Assembly: GCF_002797675.1 (NCBI RefSeq)
Contig: NZ_PGEX01000001.1
Span: 2,666,001-2,730,000 of the forward strand
Length of the DNA: 64,000 nucleotides
Direction of reading: 5' to 3'
Source of the DNA: Hallerella succinigenes
Lineage (GTDB): Bacteria > Fibrobacterota > Fibrobacteria > Fibrobacterales > Fibrobacteraceae
The notes beneath the pieces are model-generated. The model did no database searches. It was not told the origin of the DNA and saw nothing but the letters and a program-made list of their open reading frames with translations. The position numbers were made by a program, and so were the translations under genes. The first letter of the stretch is position 1; the number at the start of each line of letters is the position of its first letter. Below are positions 17,756-26,742 of this stretch, in pieces.

Positions 17756-18625
17756 ATGCAAATTCCTAGTAAAAAACTTGGTCTTGTCCTCGAAGGGGGC
17801 GGCATGCGCGGCGTCTATACGGCCGGCGTCATCGATTTTTTGCTGGAACAGAACTTCTTAGTCGACGGAGTTGTGGGGGTAAGCGCTGGGGCCGTGCAGG
17901 CGGTCAATTATGTGGCAAATCAGCCAAAACGCGGATTTCGTGTAATTGCGACCTATGCCAATGACAAGCGCTATATGAGTTTCCGCTCCTTGCTGTTGAC
18001 GGGGGATCTGTTCAACAAAAAATTCTGCTACGAAACGATTCCAAATGAACTTGACCCGTTCGATTATGCGGCTTTTGAAGCTTCGCCGATCAAATGCTAT
18101 GCGACGGTGACGAACGTGATGACGGGGGAAGCGGAAAACCTCCTGTTGAAGGATATGACGACGAGTGAAGGAATGGACAAGCTCCGCGCTTCGGGATCCT
18201 TACCGCTCGTTTCGAGACTGGTAAACATTGATGGAATTCCGCATTTGGACGGCGGCGTTGCGGACAGTATTCCATACAAGGCTTTTCAGCGGATGGGATA
18301 CGAAAAGTGCATCGTTGTCTTGACCCGTGCAAAGGGTTACCGCAAAGATCCGAATGCGCTCATGCCGCTTATTCGCGTCAAGTACCGCAAATATCCAAAG
18401 TTCGTAGAGGCCTGTGCAAACCGTTATCGCGTTTACAATCAGACTCTCGAAGAATTGGAAGAAGCGGATGCCCGCGGGGAAGTCTTTGTGATTCGCCCGC
18501 AGAAGACCGTGAAAGTGGCTCGTCTTGAAAAGGATGTGAACAAATTAAACGTCCTTTACGAAGAAGGCTTCGAAGAGGCGAAGGCGATGTTCGATGACTT
18601 GAAAAAGTTCATCGCCAAAGAATAA
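17756..18625 (+). CDS. Patatin-like phospholipase
   Basis: Serine acyl hydrolase of the bacterial patatin family, close in layout to E. coli YjjU. The oxyanion loop EGGGMRGVYTAG is near the N-terminus. The nucleophile elbow GVSAG follows at about residue 45, and the catalytic Asp is in HLDGGVADSIP (about 165). At 289 aa it is cytoplasmic, with no signal peptide. I chose ATG 17756 with AAAAGGAG upstream; a longer frame from 17171 only reads antisense to the NifU-like gene. Transcribed divergently from it, and followed by a terminator. Confidence 0.93.
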   Translation: MQIPSKKLGLVLEGGGMRGVYTAGVIDFLLEQNFLVDGVVGVSAGAVQAVNYVANQPKRGFRVIATYANDKRYMSFRSLLLTGDLFNKKFCYETIPNELDPFDYAAFEASPIKCYATVTNVMTGEAENLLLKDMTTSEGMDKLRASGSLPLVSRLVNIDGIPHLDGGVADSIPYKAFQRMGYEKCIVVLTRAKGYRKDPNALMPLIRVKYRKYPKFVEACANRYRVYNQTLEELEEADARGEVFVIRPQKTVKVARLEKDVNKLNVLYEEGFEEAKAMFDDLKKFIAKE

Positions 18626-18629
18626 CGTC

Positions 18630-18659
18630 AAAAAGCTCGCCATAAATGGCGAGCTTTTT
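18630..18659. terminator. Bidirectional rho-independent terminator
   Basis: A perfect hairpin AAGCTCGCCAT-AA-ATGGCGAGCTT with A and T flanks sits between the patatin gene (+) and aconitase (-). Confidence 0.92.
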
Positions 18660-18673
18660 GAATTTCAAACGGC

Positions 18674-20932
18674 TTAGTTGCCCGAACGAATCTTGTTCAG
18701 AGCGCTGCCTGCCTTGAACCAGTCCCACTGCTGTTGGTTGTAGGTCTCGCTCAGCTCTGCGGTGTCTTCGGTTCCGTCCGCGTGATGGATCACGAGGGTG
18801 AAGTGGCAGCCCGGGGCGAAGTGCGTGAGACCGTTGATATCAAAATAGTCGCCTTCGCGGACTTTATCATAATCAGCCGGGTTCGTGAATGTCAGGGCGA
18901 GCATACCCTGCTTTTTCAGGTTTGTTTCGTGGATACGGGCGAAGCTCTTCACGATTACAGCCTTCACGCCGAGGTAACGCGGTTCCATAGCGGCGTGTTC
19001 GCGGCTAGAACCTTCTCCGTAGTTTTCGTCACCGATGACGATCGAACCCGTACCTGCATCGCGGTACTTGCGGGCGAGGGCCGGCACTTCGTAGAACTGG
19101 CCATCGTTTCCCTTCACCTGGTTCGTCTGGCCGTTAAAGGCGTTGACAGCACCGATGAGCATGTTGTTCGAAATGTTTTCCAAGTGACCACGGAACTTGA
19201 GCCATGGACCTGCCATGGAAATGTGGTCGGTCGTGCACTTGCCCTTGGCCTTGATGAGGAGCGGAGCGCCGGAAATGTTCTTGCCGTCCCAAGCCTTGAA
19301 CGGAGTCAAGAGCTGCAAACGCTTGGAGTTCGGGTCCACGGAAATTTGAATTTTCGAACCGTCTTCGGCCGGAGCGACATAGCCCGGATCTTCGACAGCG
19401 AAACCCTTCACCGGGAGTTCATCCTTGGACGGCGGAACAAGCTTCACCTGTTCGCCCTTGTCGTTCACGAGGAAGTCCTTTTCCGGGTCGAACAAGAGAG
19501 AACCGGAAAGGGCTGCGACGACTGCCATGAGCGGGCTTGCGACGAACGCGTGTGTGTTCGGGTTGCCGTCCGCGCGCTTGGCGAAGTTACGGTTAAAGCT
19601 GTGGACAATCGAGTTCTTTTCCTTCTTTTCGGCACCGAGGCGAGCCCACATACCGATGCAAGGACCGCAAGCGTTCGTCATGATTGTTGCTCCGAACTGC
19701 TTGAAGAGGTCGATGAAACCGTCGCGTTCGGCGGTGTAACGGACTTGTTCGGAACCCGGGTTGATGATGAGCGGAGCCTTCGGAGTAAGACCCTTTTCCA
19801 AAGCCTGCTTAATGAGAGAGGCAACCTGGGAAAGATCTTCGTAGCTCGAGTTCGTGCAGCTACCGATGAGGGCTGCGCTTACGACGTGCGTCGAATCGAA
19901 TTCCTTGAGGGATTCCTGCATTTCGCTGATCGGGAATCCGCGGTCCGGGCTGAACGGGCCGTTGTAATACGGCTTCAGCGTGGAAAGGTCGATTTCGATG
20001 ACCTTGTCGAAGTACTTTTCCGGTTCGGCTTCGACTTCCGGGTCTGCGCGGAGGCAGTCCGCAATCTTGTTCGCTTCGTCTGCAACGGCTTCACGGCCCG
20101 TGGCGCGGAGATAGCGTTCCATCGTGGCGTCGTAGCTGAACGTGCTGCAGGTGGCGCCGACTTCGGCGCCCATGTTCGCAATGCTTGCCTTACCGGTTGC
20201 AGAGAGTTCGCGAGTACCTTCGCCGAAGTATTCGCAAATGGCGTTCGTGCCGCCCTTTACCGTGAGCAGGCGAGCGACCTTCAGAATGACATCCTTCGGG
20301 CTTGCAAAGCCGGTGAGCTTGCCCTTCAAATGGATACCGATGAGTTTCGGGTACTTGAGTTCCCACGGAAGACCTACCATCGCGTCCACAGCGTCGGCGC
20401 CGCCGACACCGATCGCGAGCATGCCGAGACCGCCTGCGTTCACCGTGTGGGAGTCCGTACCGATCATCATGCCGCCCGGGAAGGCGTAGTTTTCGAGAAC
20501 GACCTGGTGAATAATGCCTGCACCCGGCTTCCAGAAGTCGATGCCGTACTTGGCGGCGACGGAGCTCAGGAATCCGTAAACTTCCTTGTTTTCTTCGAGA
20601 GCCTTCGGGAGGTCTTCTTCCTTACCGTTTTTCGCGGTAATCAAATGGTCACAGTGGACGGAAGAAGGGAGGGCAACCTTGGACTTGCCTGCGGTCGTGA
20701 ACTGGAGCAAAGCCATCTGGGCCGTTGCATCCTGCATGGCGACGCGGTCCGGGTGGAATTCCGCAAAGGACTTTCCGCGTTCGTAAACCTGATTTTCAGC
20801 GCCATCAATCAGGTGAGAGTAAAGGATTTTTTCTGCCAGAGTCAGCGGGCGACCGAGCAGCTTACGCGCTTTTTCCACACGTTCTGGGATGCGAGCGTAA
20901 CGTTCCTTGATCATGTCCAAGTTAAAAAGCAT
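18674..20932 (-). CDS. acn: Aconitate hydratase, mitochondrial-type
   Basis: TCA-cycle [4Fe-4S] enzyme that interconverts citrate and isocitrate. The three cluster cysteines are visible at about C359 (IGSCTNSS) and C422/C425 (ACGPCIGMW). The C-terminal swivel domain carries [19 protein letters not shown]. At 752 aa with this motif spacing it belongs to the mitochondrial-like branch rather than AcnA or AcnB. Single gene, ending at a shared terminator. A 737-codon antisense ORF is a shadow. Confidence 0.96.
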   Translation of the reverse strand: MLFNLDMIKERYARIPERVEKARKLLGRPLTLAEKILYSHLIDGAENQVYERGKSFAEFHPDRVAMQDATAQMALLQFTTAGKSKVALPSSVHCDHLITAKNGKEEDLPKALEENKEVYGFLSSVAAKYGIDFWKPGAGIIHQVVLENYAFPGGMMIGTDSHTVNAGGLGMLAIGVGGADAVDAMVGLPWELKYPKLIGIHLKGKLTGFASPKDVILKVARLLTVKGGTNAICEYFGEGTRELSATGKASIANMGAEVGATCSTFSYDATMERYLRATGREAVADEANKIADCLRADPEVEAEPEKYFDKVIEIDLSTLKPYYNGPFSPDRGFPISEMQESLKEFDSTHVVSAALIGSCTNSSYEDLSQVASLIKQALEKGLTPKAPLIINPGSEQVRYTAERDGFIDLFKQFGATIMTNACGPCIGMWARLGAEKKEKNSIVHSFNRNFAKRADGNPNTHAFVASPLMAVVAALSGSLLFDPEKDFLVNDKGEQVKLVPPSKDELPVKGFAVEDPGYVAPAEDGSKIQISVDPNSKRLQLLTPFKAWDGKNISGAPLLIKAKGKCTTDHISMAGPWLKFRGHLENISNNMLIGAVNAFNGQTNQVKGNDGQFYEVPALARKYRDAGTGSIVIGDENYGEGSSREHAAMEPRYLGVKAVIVKSFARIHETNLKKQGMLALTFTNPADYDKVREGDYFDINGLTHFAPGCHFTLVIHHADGTEDTAELSETYNQQQWDWFKAGSALNKIRSGN

Positions 20933-21017
20933 AAAAGTACCTCATAGACGTTCGCGTAGAATGTAGTAAATCAACGCCCATTTTTAGCCGTAGTAAGCGA
21001 TGTAGAAACGGATTTGG

Positions 21018-22043
21018 CTACAAGTCGAGCTCTGCTTGGGTTCCTTTGGGGACAGGCAGGTGCAGCGCTTGGTAAGCTGTCGGTGTCAAAATGCGTCCGC
21101 GAGGGGTCCGGGACAGCAGACCTTGTTGAATCAGGTAAGGCTCGTAAACTTCTTCAAGAGTGTCCGGTTCTTCGCCGAGCGATGCTCCGATTGTCCCGAG
21201 ACCTACAGGGCCTCCGGCGAAGTGCGTCGCAAGCGTCGAAAGGATCTTTCTGTCCATCGGATCGAGGCCGCGTTCGTCGATGCCGAGCATTTTCAAGGTG
21301 CGCTCGGCGACTTCCTTGTCGATGATACCTTCTCCGCGGACTTCTGCCACGTCGCGGGCGCGGCGCAGTACACGGTTAGCAATACGCGGCGTGCCTCTGC
21401 ATTTGGAACTTAAAATCTTTGCCGCTTCATCGGTGATGCCGACATTCAAAATCTTTGCGCTGCGGACAAGAATCTTTTGCAGATCCTTTGCCGGGTAAAG
21501 GTCCAGGCGGTAGTGCAGACCGAAGCGGTCGCGGAGCGGGCCGGTAAGAAGGCCTGTACGTGTCGTGGCTCCGACGAGCGTAAAATGCTTCAGCGGAAGG
21601 TTCACCGTTCTTGCCGCAGGACCGGAGTCGAGCATAATGTCCAAACGGAAATCTTCCATTGCGGGGTAGAGATATTCTTCAATCACGCGTCCCAAACGGT
21701 GAATCTCATCAATGAAAAGGATGTCGTTTTCGCCAAGGCTTGTGAGAAGTCCGGCGAGATCGCTCGCCTTTTCTAAAACGGGCCCGCTTGTAATGTGAAT
21801 GCCTACGCCCATTTCCTTTGCGATGATACCGGCAAGAGTCGTTTTTCCGAGGCCCGGAGGACCTGCAAAAAGGCAGTGGTCCAAGGCTTCGCCGCGGCGT
21901 TTGGCCGCTTCGATCGAAATCTGTAGGCTTTCCTTGATGTGGTCTTCGCCTGTAAAGTCCGCAAGGGATTCCGGACGCAGACTGCGATCCAGTTCCGCCT
22001 CTTCGAAATTTTCTTGCTCAGGAGAAATGATACGTTCCGACAT
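21018..22043 (-). CDS. ruvB: Holliday junction branch migration helicase RuvB
   Basis: AAA+ motor of the RuvAB complex, which drives branch migration of Holliday junctions. It shows Walker A GPPGLGKTT, Walker B DILFIDEIHRL, sensor GATTRTGLL and the arginine-finger region PLRDRFG. The C-terminal winged helix ends with RTPRGRILTPTAYQAL. The length of 341 aa is normal. It lies 17 nt after ruvA on the same strand. Confidence 0.98.
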   Translation of the reverse strand: MSERIISPEQENFEEAELDRSLRPESLADFTGEDHIKESLQISIEAAKRRGEALDHCLFAGPPGLGKTTLAGIIAKEMGVGIHITSGPVLEKASDLAGLLTSLGENDILFIDEIHRLGRVIEEYLYPAMEDFRLDIMLDSGPAARTVNLPLKHFTLVGATTRTGLLTGPLRDRFGLHYRLDLYPAKDLQKILVRSAKILNVGITDEAAKILSSKCRGTPRIANRVLRRARDVAEVRGEGIIDKEVAERTLKMLGIDERGLDPMDRKILSTLATHFAGGPVGLGTIGASLGEEPDTLEEVYEPYLIQQGLLSRTPRGRILTPTAYQALHLPVPKGTQAELDL

Positions 22044-22060
22044 GGAGTTCCTTTACAAGC

Positions 22061-22651
22061 TTAAACGTGTTTGAGCGCTTCGGGGATGAGCTTTGTGACG
22101 TCGACGTTCGTGCCGAGGATTTCGACCGCTTTTTCGACTGCCTTGGAGGCCGCAGGTTCCTTGACGCCGAGGGTGTGCAGGGCCTGGATCGCTTCGCTCT
22201 GGTTTGGGGCGAGGAGGGCAGTCTGTTCGCCGCCTTCCACGGCAGAAAGGGCCATCGCCTTGTCTTTCAAGGTCAACACGAACATTTCGGCAGTCTTTTT
22301 GCCGACGCCCTTGATTTTGCCGAGGGCCGCTTTATCGCCACGGGCGATGATCGAAAGGAAGTCACCCGGGGAAACGCTCGAAAGAATGCGCTGGGCGGTC
22401 TTCGGACCGACGCCGTTCACCGTAATCATGCTCAAGAAAAGCTCTTTTTCCTGCGCATCGGCAAAGCCGAAAAGTTCCATCGCGTCTTCGCGGACCACGA
22501 GATGCGTGAGCAGGGTAATTTCCGAACCTTCGGTGGGCAAACGTTCCCCTGTGCGGGCAGAGATTTGAACCCCGTAACCTACACCGCCGCATTCGACGAC
22601 AGCTAAAGTTGGGTGGCGTTCCACAAGAATTCCATGCAATCTTTCAATCAT
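22061..22651 (-). CDS. ruvA: Holliday junction DNA-binding protein RuvA
   Basis: Junction-binding tetramer that loads RuvB. It has an OB-fold N-terminus (GGVGYGVQIS), tandem helix-hairpin-helix motifs (VNGVGPKTAQRIL and IKGVGKKTAEM) and a C-terminal RuvB-binding domain. I start at MIERLHG (22651), the family-standard opening; an ATG two codons upstream (22657) is equally possible. The ruvAB order is conventional, and ruvX is separate at 4.4 kb. Confidence 0.96.
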   Translation of the reverse strand: MIERLHGILVERHPTLAVVECGGVGYGVQISARTGERLPTEGSEITLLTHLVVREDAMELFGFADAQEKELFLSMITVNGVGPKTAQRILSSVSPGDFLSIIARGDKAALGKIKGVGKKTAEMFVLTLKDKAMALSAVEGGEQTALLAPNQSEAIQALHTLGVKEPAASKAVEKAVEILGTNVDVTKLIPEALKHV

Positions 22652-22718
22652 ACGCATTAAATATATATACTTTCGTGTACTTTTGTGCAGTGGTTTTGAA
22701 AGTTCTTATATTTTCTCC

Positions 22719-23429
22719 ATGAAATCGTTCCAAAATAAAAATGTCGTTGTGACTGGTGGTGCTCATGGAATCGGAGCGACCATCGTAAATGAATTTGAAA
22801 AGGAAGGCGCGCAGATCGCGTACATTGACATTCGGGAAAATCCCTGTTTTGTCGGGGATCTTTCACAAAAAGAGGTTCTTGAAAAATTTGCTGATTTTGT
22901 CATTCAAAAGTTTGGACATGTTGATGTTTTGGTGAACAATGCGCTTCCGCTGATGAAGGGAATTGATGATTGCAGTTATGAAGATTTCAACTATGCGCTT
23001 GCGGTCGGCGTCACTGCACCGTTTTATTTGGCAAAGCTTTTTGCGCCTCGCTTTGCACCGGGAGCTTCGATTGTGAACATCTCTTCGAGCCGTGATCGGA
23101 TGAGCCAACCGCAGACGGAGAGTTATACGGCCGCGAAAGGCGGAATTGCCGCTCTGACGCATGCTTTGGCGGTGAGCTTTGCGGGGAAGGTCCGGGTGAA
23201 TTCCATATCGCCGGGATGGATTGATACGGATTTTAAGGTCTACGAAGGCGCCGATGCCACTCAGCAGCCTGCGGGCCGCGTCGGGAATCCGCTCGATATT
23301 TCCAACATGGTGCTTTTCCTTGCGAGCGAAAAAGCGGGATTCATCACTGGCGAAAATGTTTGCATTGACGGGGGAATGACCCGTCAGATGATCTATCACA
23401 ACGATTGCGGTTGGACGTATCGGGGGTAA
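22719..23429 (+). CDS. Short-chain dehydrogenase/reductase
   Basis: NAD(P)-dependent oxidoreductase of the classical SDR family (236 aa). The Rossmann glycine motif is TGGAHGIG (residues about 11-18) and DI follows strand 2. NNA, the catalytic serine in NISSS, YTAAK, and the C-terminal ITGENVCIDGGM are all present. The substrate is not predictable. The start at ATG 22719 is set by the Rossmann fold. Transcribed divergently from ruvA, it converges on the CARF regulator with only 3 nt between stops. Confidence 0.93.
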   Translation: MKSFQNKNVVVTGGAHGIGATIVNEFEKEGAQIAYIDIRENPCFVGDLSQKEVLEKFADFVIQKFGHVDVLVNNALPLMKGIDDCSYEDFNYALAVGVTAPFYLAKLFAPRFAPGASIVNISSSRDRMSQPQTESYTAAKGGIAALTHALAVSFAGKVRVNSISPGWIDTDFKVYEGADATQQPAGRVGNPLDISNMVLFLASEKAGFITGENVCIDGGMTRQMIYHNDCGWTYRG

Positions 23430-23432
23430 TTG

Positions 23433-24850
23433 TCACTCTTCCTTTAGAGCGTTTTGCAAAGTCTTAGTGGTGCAATCCAAGGCGTCTGCCGCAGCGATTT
23501 GCGTTTTGTACTTGCTGCAGGCATTTTCCGCAAGATCCCGTTGAAAGCGCTTTGTTGCTTCTTTCCAAGAAAGATTTTCATAATCCGAAATTCGCGCTTT
23601 GTTTTCTGCGTCAGCTTTTTCTTCAAAAGAAAGATCTTGCAGAATTTCTGCGATGGATTTAGTCCCGTTCCAGGCGATGATCTGATACGCAAGAGATTGC
23701 AGATTACGAAAGTTTCCCGATAAGCTTGAAGTCTGCAAAAAATCTTTCAAAGCAGGATCCATGGGAACTTCTAAAGGGGAACTTTCCAAACGCGTTGTTT
23801 CCCAGGTTTTTGCCCAGTCATCCTGCAAATCTTCCCTGCATTCTCGGAGCGGCGGAAGCTCCACTGTATAAAAGCTGATGCGATCGTAAAAGTCGGGGTC
23901 CAACTTCTTCCGCAGTTCATCTTCGGACAAGTTGGAGGCGCATACAATTTCCACGTTTGCCGTTTCTTCTGTGTCGCTGCCCAGTGGACGGTAGCGGTGT
24001 TTTTTGTCTTGTAGAGTTCGCACCAGCTTTCGCTGGACTGATTTGGGTAAATCCTGAATTTCATCCAAAAAGAGAATCTTTCCGTCAGCTTCCTTCAACA
24101 GACCCTTTCTAGAATCGTTGGCACCGGTAAAGGCGCCTTTCTTGTGGCCGAACATCGTAGATTCCGCTAGAGAGGAGTCCAGAGAGCCACAGGCAAGTGT
24201 CACGACCTCCTTTTCTTTAATGGGGGCGATGAAGGATTCTACTAAGTGGCTCTTGCCGATTCCGCGTTCGCCGAGTAATAACAAGGGAACTCCTTGAACG
24301 CGGGAGTAAACCTTGACCTTCTCTAGGGCGTTTCGCCTTACCGTGGATTTGGCTTCTGGGTTATAGGAGCGTTCCTTCGGATTTTCTTTTTCGTATTTAC
24401 GAAGTTCGCCGAGGTATGTGGAAATGGGGAAGTCGACATCGTCGCAAAAGGTCGCGCCTGTAATACGGTTCTTTTGGGAAGAAACCAAGCGTGTGCCGGT
24501 GGGAAAAGCTCCTGCTGCATACAGAATAAGCCAAACCGCGTGCATGGCTGGGGTTCCCGAAGAAACATTGATCACAAGATTTTTTGCGCCCTCGACTTTC
24601 GAAATAATCTGGTTTTTGATGATGTCGTAAATCTCTTTGTGCTGAGTCGGATTTTTGACGACGACTTCAATGGGCGTTAAAACAGGACTAAGGGGCTTGA
24701 CCTTGTTCAGTATGCTCAAATGCTGATTTTGATAAAGATAAAGAATCTGGCTTATTTCATAAGTCTTTTCGAAATGCGATAGCAATGATTTTAAAACATC
24801 GGATCGTTGTTGACCGCCATCCAAGTGAGCAGCGTGACCTTTTCTTTCAT
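23433..24850 (-). CDS. RtcR-like CARF sensor/sigma-54 activator, apparently frameshifted
   Basis: Enhancer-binding activator of sigma-54 RNA polymerase. The C-terminal two-thirds has Walker A GERGIGKS, the sigma-54 contact loop GAFTGA, Walker B ILFLDEIQDL and a Fis-type HTH at the end. The N-terminal part resembles a CARF ligand-sensing domain with strand-loop VINVSSGTPAMHA, as in RtcR, whose domain senses RNA-repair intermediates. The intact frame runs 23433-24824 (TTG start). The likely first CARF strand, KVTLLTWMAVNNDPMF, lies in another frame from ATG 24850. One extra C at the CC (minus strand, 24801-24802) would fuse the two. Divergent from sigma-54-driven small genes, which are probably its targets. 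Confidence 0.82.
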
Positions 24851-24958
24851 AGGAATAAATATACGAAAAACTTTTCTTATGTACAGAATAAAATTTCGTA
24901 TTTCGTTTTTTTTGAATTTAAAACCTCCAAAATATGCGAAAAAAACATTTTCTGCTTT

Positions 24959-24974
24959 TGGCATGACTTTTGCT
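24959..24974 (+). promoter_or_regulatory. Sigma-54 promoter of the two small genes
   Basis: TGGCATGACTTTTGCT is a full match to the sigma-54 -24/-12 consensus, about 50 nt ahead of the 25024 start. It lies between the divergent CARF activator gene and its presumed target. It differs from the glnK-amt promoter at only two of 16 positions. Confidence 0.87.
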
Positions 24975-25023
24975 TATTAGAAGAGTGAGATCGGATCCAT
25001 CGAACCTCAACCAAGGAGAAAAT

Positions 25024-25296
25024 ATGGAAAAGAGAAAGATCCCTCAAAAATTATTGGACGCCCACCAGGCTTCAAGCCAGAACAAGGAACTGGTGAAAAA
25101 ATCGAAGATGTGTGGCTGCTTCTTCTGCGGGAGCGTGTTTCCTGCGGCGGAAGTAGAAATGTGGGCTGTTGGTCAAAAGGATAAAACAGCCATCTATCCG
25201 TACTGCTTCGTAGATGCAGTGATTCCGGACGCCGCCGGCTTTGATCTGGATAAAGCATTTCTTACGGAAATGCACCAGTACTGGTTTGGCGTATAG
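25024..25296 (+). CDS. Small zinc-ribbon-like protein, sigma-54 driven
   Basis: A 90-aa protein with no named function. The centre reads CGCFFCGSVFPAAEVEMW and then IYPYCFVDAVIPDAAGF. It recalls small bacterial proteins with CxxC...CPYC zinc ribbons and the same VIxDASGF and MHxYWF endings. Here the first cysteine of the second pair is tyrosine (YPYC), so metal binding may use the extra N-terminal cysteine or be lost. The start at ATG 25024 is set by AAGGAG 8 nt upstream; a longer frame from 24970 would cover the promoter leader. First gene behind the sigma-54 promoter. Confidence 0.8.
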   Translation: MEKRKIPQKLLDAHQASSQNKELVKKSKMCGCFFCGSVFPAAEVEMWAVGQKDKTAIYPYCFVDAVIPDAAGFDLDKAFLTEMHQYWFGV

Positions 25297-25337
25297 TAAA
25301 AAACACTGCAGTAGCGGTACAACCAAAGAGGTAATAT

Positions 25338-25619
25338 ATGAACTCTTCTCTTCGCTCTCTCAAAATTCAGCAGCGCAACCTTGTTGTGCTCATGGAACGC
25401 TTGGAAAAGCGCCTTGAAAAGGCGTATGCCTTGAACATGGCGGAAGCTAGCGCAATTCGTGTGCGTATTCAGAAAGTTGCCTGCATGCTGGGCGATGTGA
25501 ATGATTGCATTTTGGATATGGAACTGTATCGTCTCCGTGTTTCTTATCCGGTTTTCACCAAGTGCGGTAAGGCGCTTGCTGGTCGTAAGACTGTGCGTAT
25601 TTACGCCCAGGCGGCATAG
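25338..25619 (+). CDS. Small helical hypothetical protein
   Basis: Not recognised. 93 aa, basic, with a predicted long amphipathic helix (about residues 10-45, RNLVVLMERLEKRLEKAYAL), a second helical part and an arginine/lysine-rich C-terminus (GRKTVRIYAQAA). Two cysteines fall mid-chain. A ribosome site (AGAGGTAATAT) precedes ATG 25338. It is 41 nt after the zinc-ribbon gene and probably shares the sigma-54 transcript, so it is a candidate effector of the same response. The basic helical make-up would suit RNA binding, which is only a guess. Confidence 0.72.
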   Translation: MNSSLRSLKIQQRNLVVLMERLEKRLEKAYALNMAEASAIRVRIQKVACMLGDVNDCILDMELYRLRVSYPVFTKCGKALAGRKTVRIYAQAA

Positions 25620-25682
25620 CGCCTTTGGCCGCGCGGCGGCCTTTGAATTCCAATTTCGCTAATGGGCCAACAAGGATGTGTA

Positions 25683-26399
25683 CTATTTCTTCTTAATGCG
25701 GAAGACAGGTTGACCTTTGGAATTTTTCCCTTCTTCAAAATATTCTGTAGCGCGGATTAAAGAGGGCCATTTTGCATAGCCGTAGTTTTTGGGGCTCAAC
25801 GGAATTTGACGATTGATTTGTTGCGATACCTTCGATGCGACAGCCCATCCGGATTCATCAGCCTCTTCGCTTATAGCTTTACGAATTGCATTCATGATTT
25901 TTGCGTTGCCTCGCAATTTGTTACGGTCTAAAGGCTCAATATCGTTGGTTGCTGCATCCGATTCGGTTGGCTTCTTGAATTTGTCGATGTAGATGAAAGA
26001 ATTGCACGAATCGATGAACGGCTGTGGCGTTTTTTCTTCGCCGAACCCGATAACCTGTTTTGATTTGGCCCTGAGTTTCATGGCAAGCGGCGTGAAATCT
26101 GAATCGCTGCTCACGATGGCGAAAATGTCGATGCTTTCCGTGAACAGGAGTTCCATTACGTCGATAGTCATTGCGAGGTCGGTCGCATTTTTCCCCTTCG
26201 TGTAGGGAAACTGCTGTATCGGCTGAATCGCAAACGGATGCAAGACTTCTTCCCAGGGGTTGCTACCTTTCCAGTTGCCATATGCCCTTCGGATGCTTGT
26301 CTCCCCGAATTTGGAGAGTTCTTCCATAATGCCGTAAATGGCGTCCGCCTTGGCGTTGTCGCAGTCGATAATTAGGGCTATTTTCTTTTCCATTTCCAT
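25683..26399 (-). CDS. NYN-domain RNase with C-terminal OST-HTH/LOTUS-like domain
   Basis: PIN-like NYN-domain protein of the LabA/DUF88 type, a putative metal-dependent RNase. The N-terminal domain (about 1-145) has acidic active-site positions in ALIIDCDNAKAD, KGKNATDLAMTIDVME and VSSDSDFTPLA. The C-terminal segment (about 165-235, AKIMNAIRKAI to SLIRATEYFE) resembles the OST-HTH/LOTUS RNA-binding domain. At 238 aa the two-domain layout matches known bacterial proteins. It converges on the sigma-54-driven small genes, so the RNA theme continues, but it has its own promoter in 26400-26742. Confidence 0.9.
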   Translation of the reverse strand: MEMEKKIALIIDCDNAKADAIYGIMEELSKFGETSIRRAYGNWKGSNPWEEVLHPFAIQPIQQFPYTKGKNATDLAMTIDVMELLFTESIDIFAIVSSDSDFTPLAMKLRAKSKQVIGFGEEKTPQPFIDSCNSFIYIDKFKKPTESDAATNDIEPLDRNKLRGNAKIMNAIRKAISEEADESGWAVASKVSQQINRQIPLSPKNYGYAKWPSLIRATEYFEEGKNSKGQPVFRIKKK

Positions 26400-26742
26400 G
26401 TTAGGGAATATATGAAAAATTTGTGGGGTGGTGCTATGTGGTTGGAAAAAGGAGTTTTTACAGAAAATGTAAAACTTGATTTTTTTTTGAGGAAATGGCT
26501 TGATTGGCTAGATAATATTTGATACATTATCCAAAGCAATATACTTCTTCGGAGCAATCCGACAACTGGCTGAAAATTGTTTCTACGGTTGGAACCAAGC
26601 CTATACAGTTTTCTGTATTTGGTGCGGGTGAAGTGCAAGAATGAAACAAAGATAGAACTTTTTCCATCAAAATTCCGTCTTTGTAAACGATCTGCTCACT
26701 ATGTGGGCCGATTATAGTTTAACGCTTTTCTAGAGGATTCTT
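26400..26742. other. Gene-free intergenic region with inverted repeats
   Basis: Divergent A+T-rich spacer between the NYN gene (-) and the glycan-type operon (+). No coding frame is convincing. Two perfect short inverted repeats are present: TTTTACA-GAAAA-TGTAAAA at 26456-26474 and ATACAG-TTTT-CTGTAT at 26603-26618. They may be operators or transcript hairpins. Promoter elements cannot be fixed by eye; TATAGT near 26715 is a candidate -10 for the + operon. Confidence 0.5.

Noticed and set aside
18734-20947. 737-codon ORF on + opposite aconitase
   Set aside because: Antisense shadow produced by biased third-codon positions in acn; no domain content.
25620-25650. G+C-rich GGCCGCGCGGCGGCC hairpin after the small genes as a terminator
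   Set aside because: Stem is partly self-complementary but no T-run follows, so intrinsic termination is not supported.
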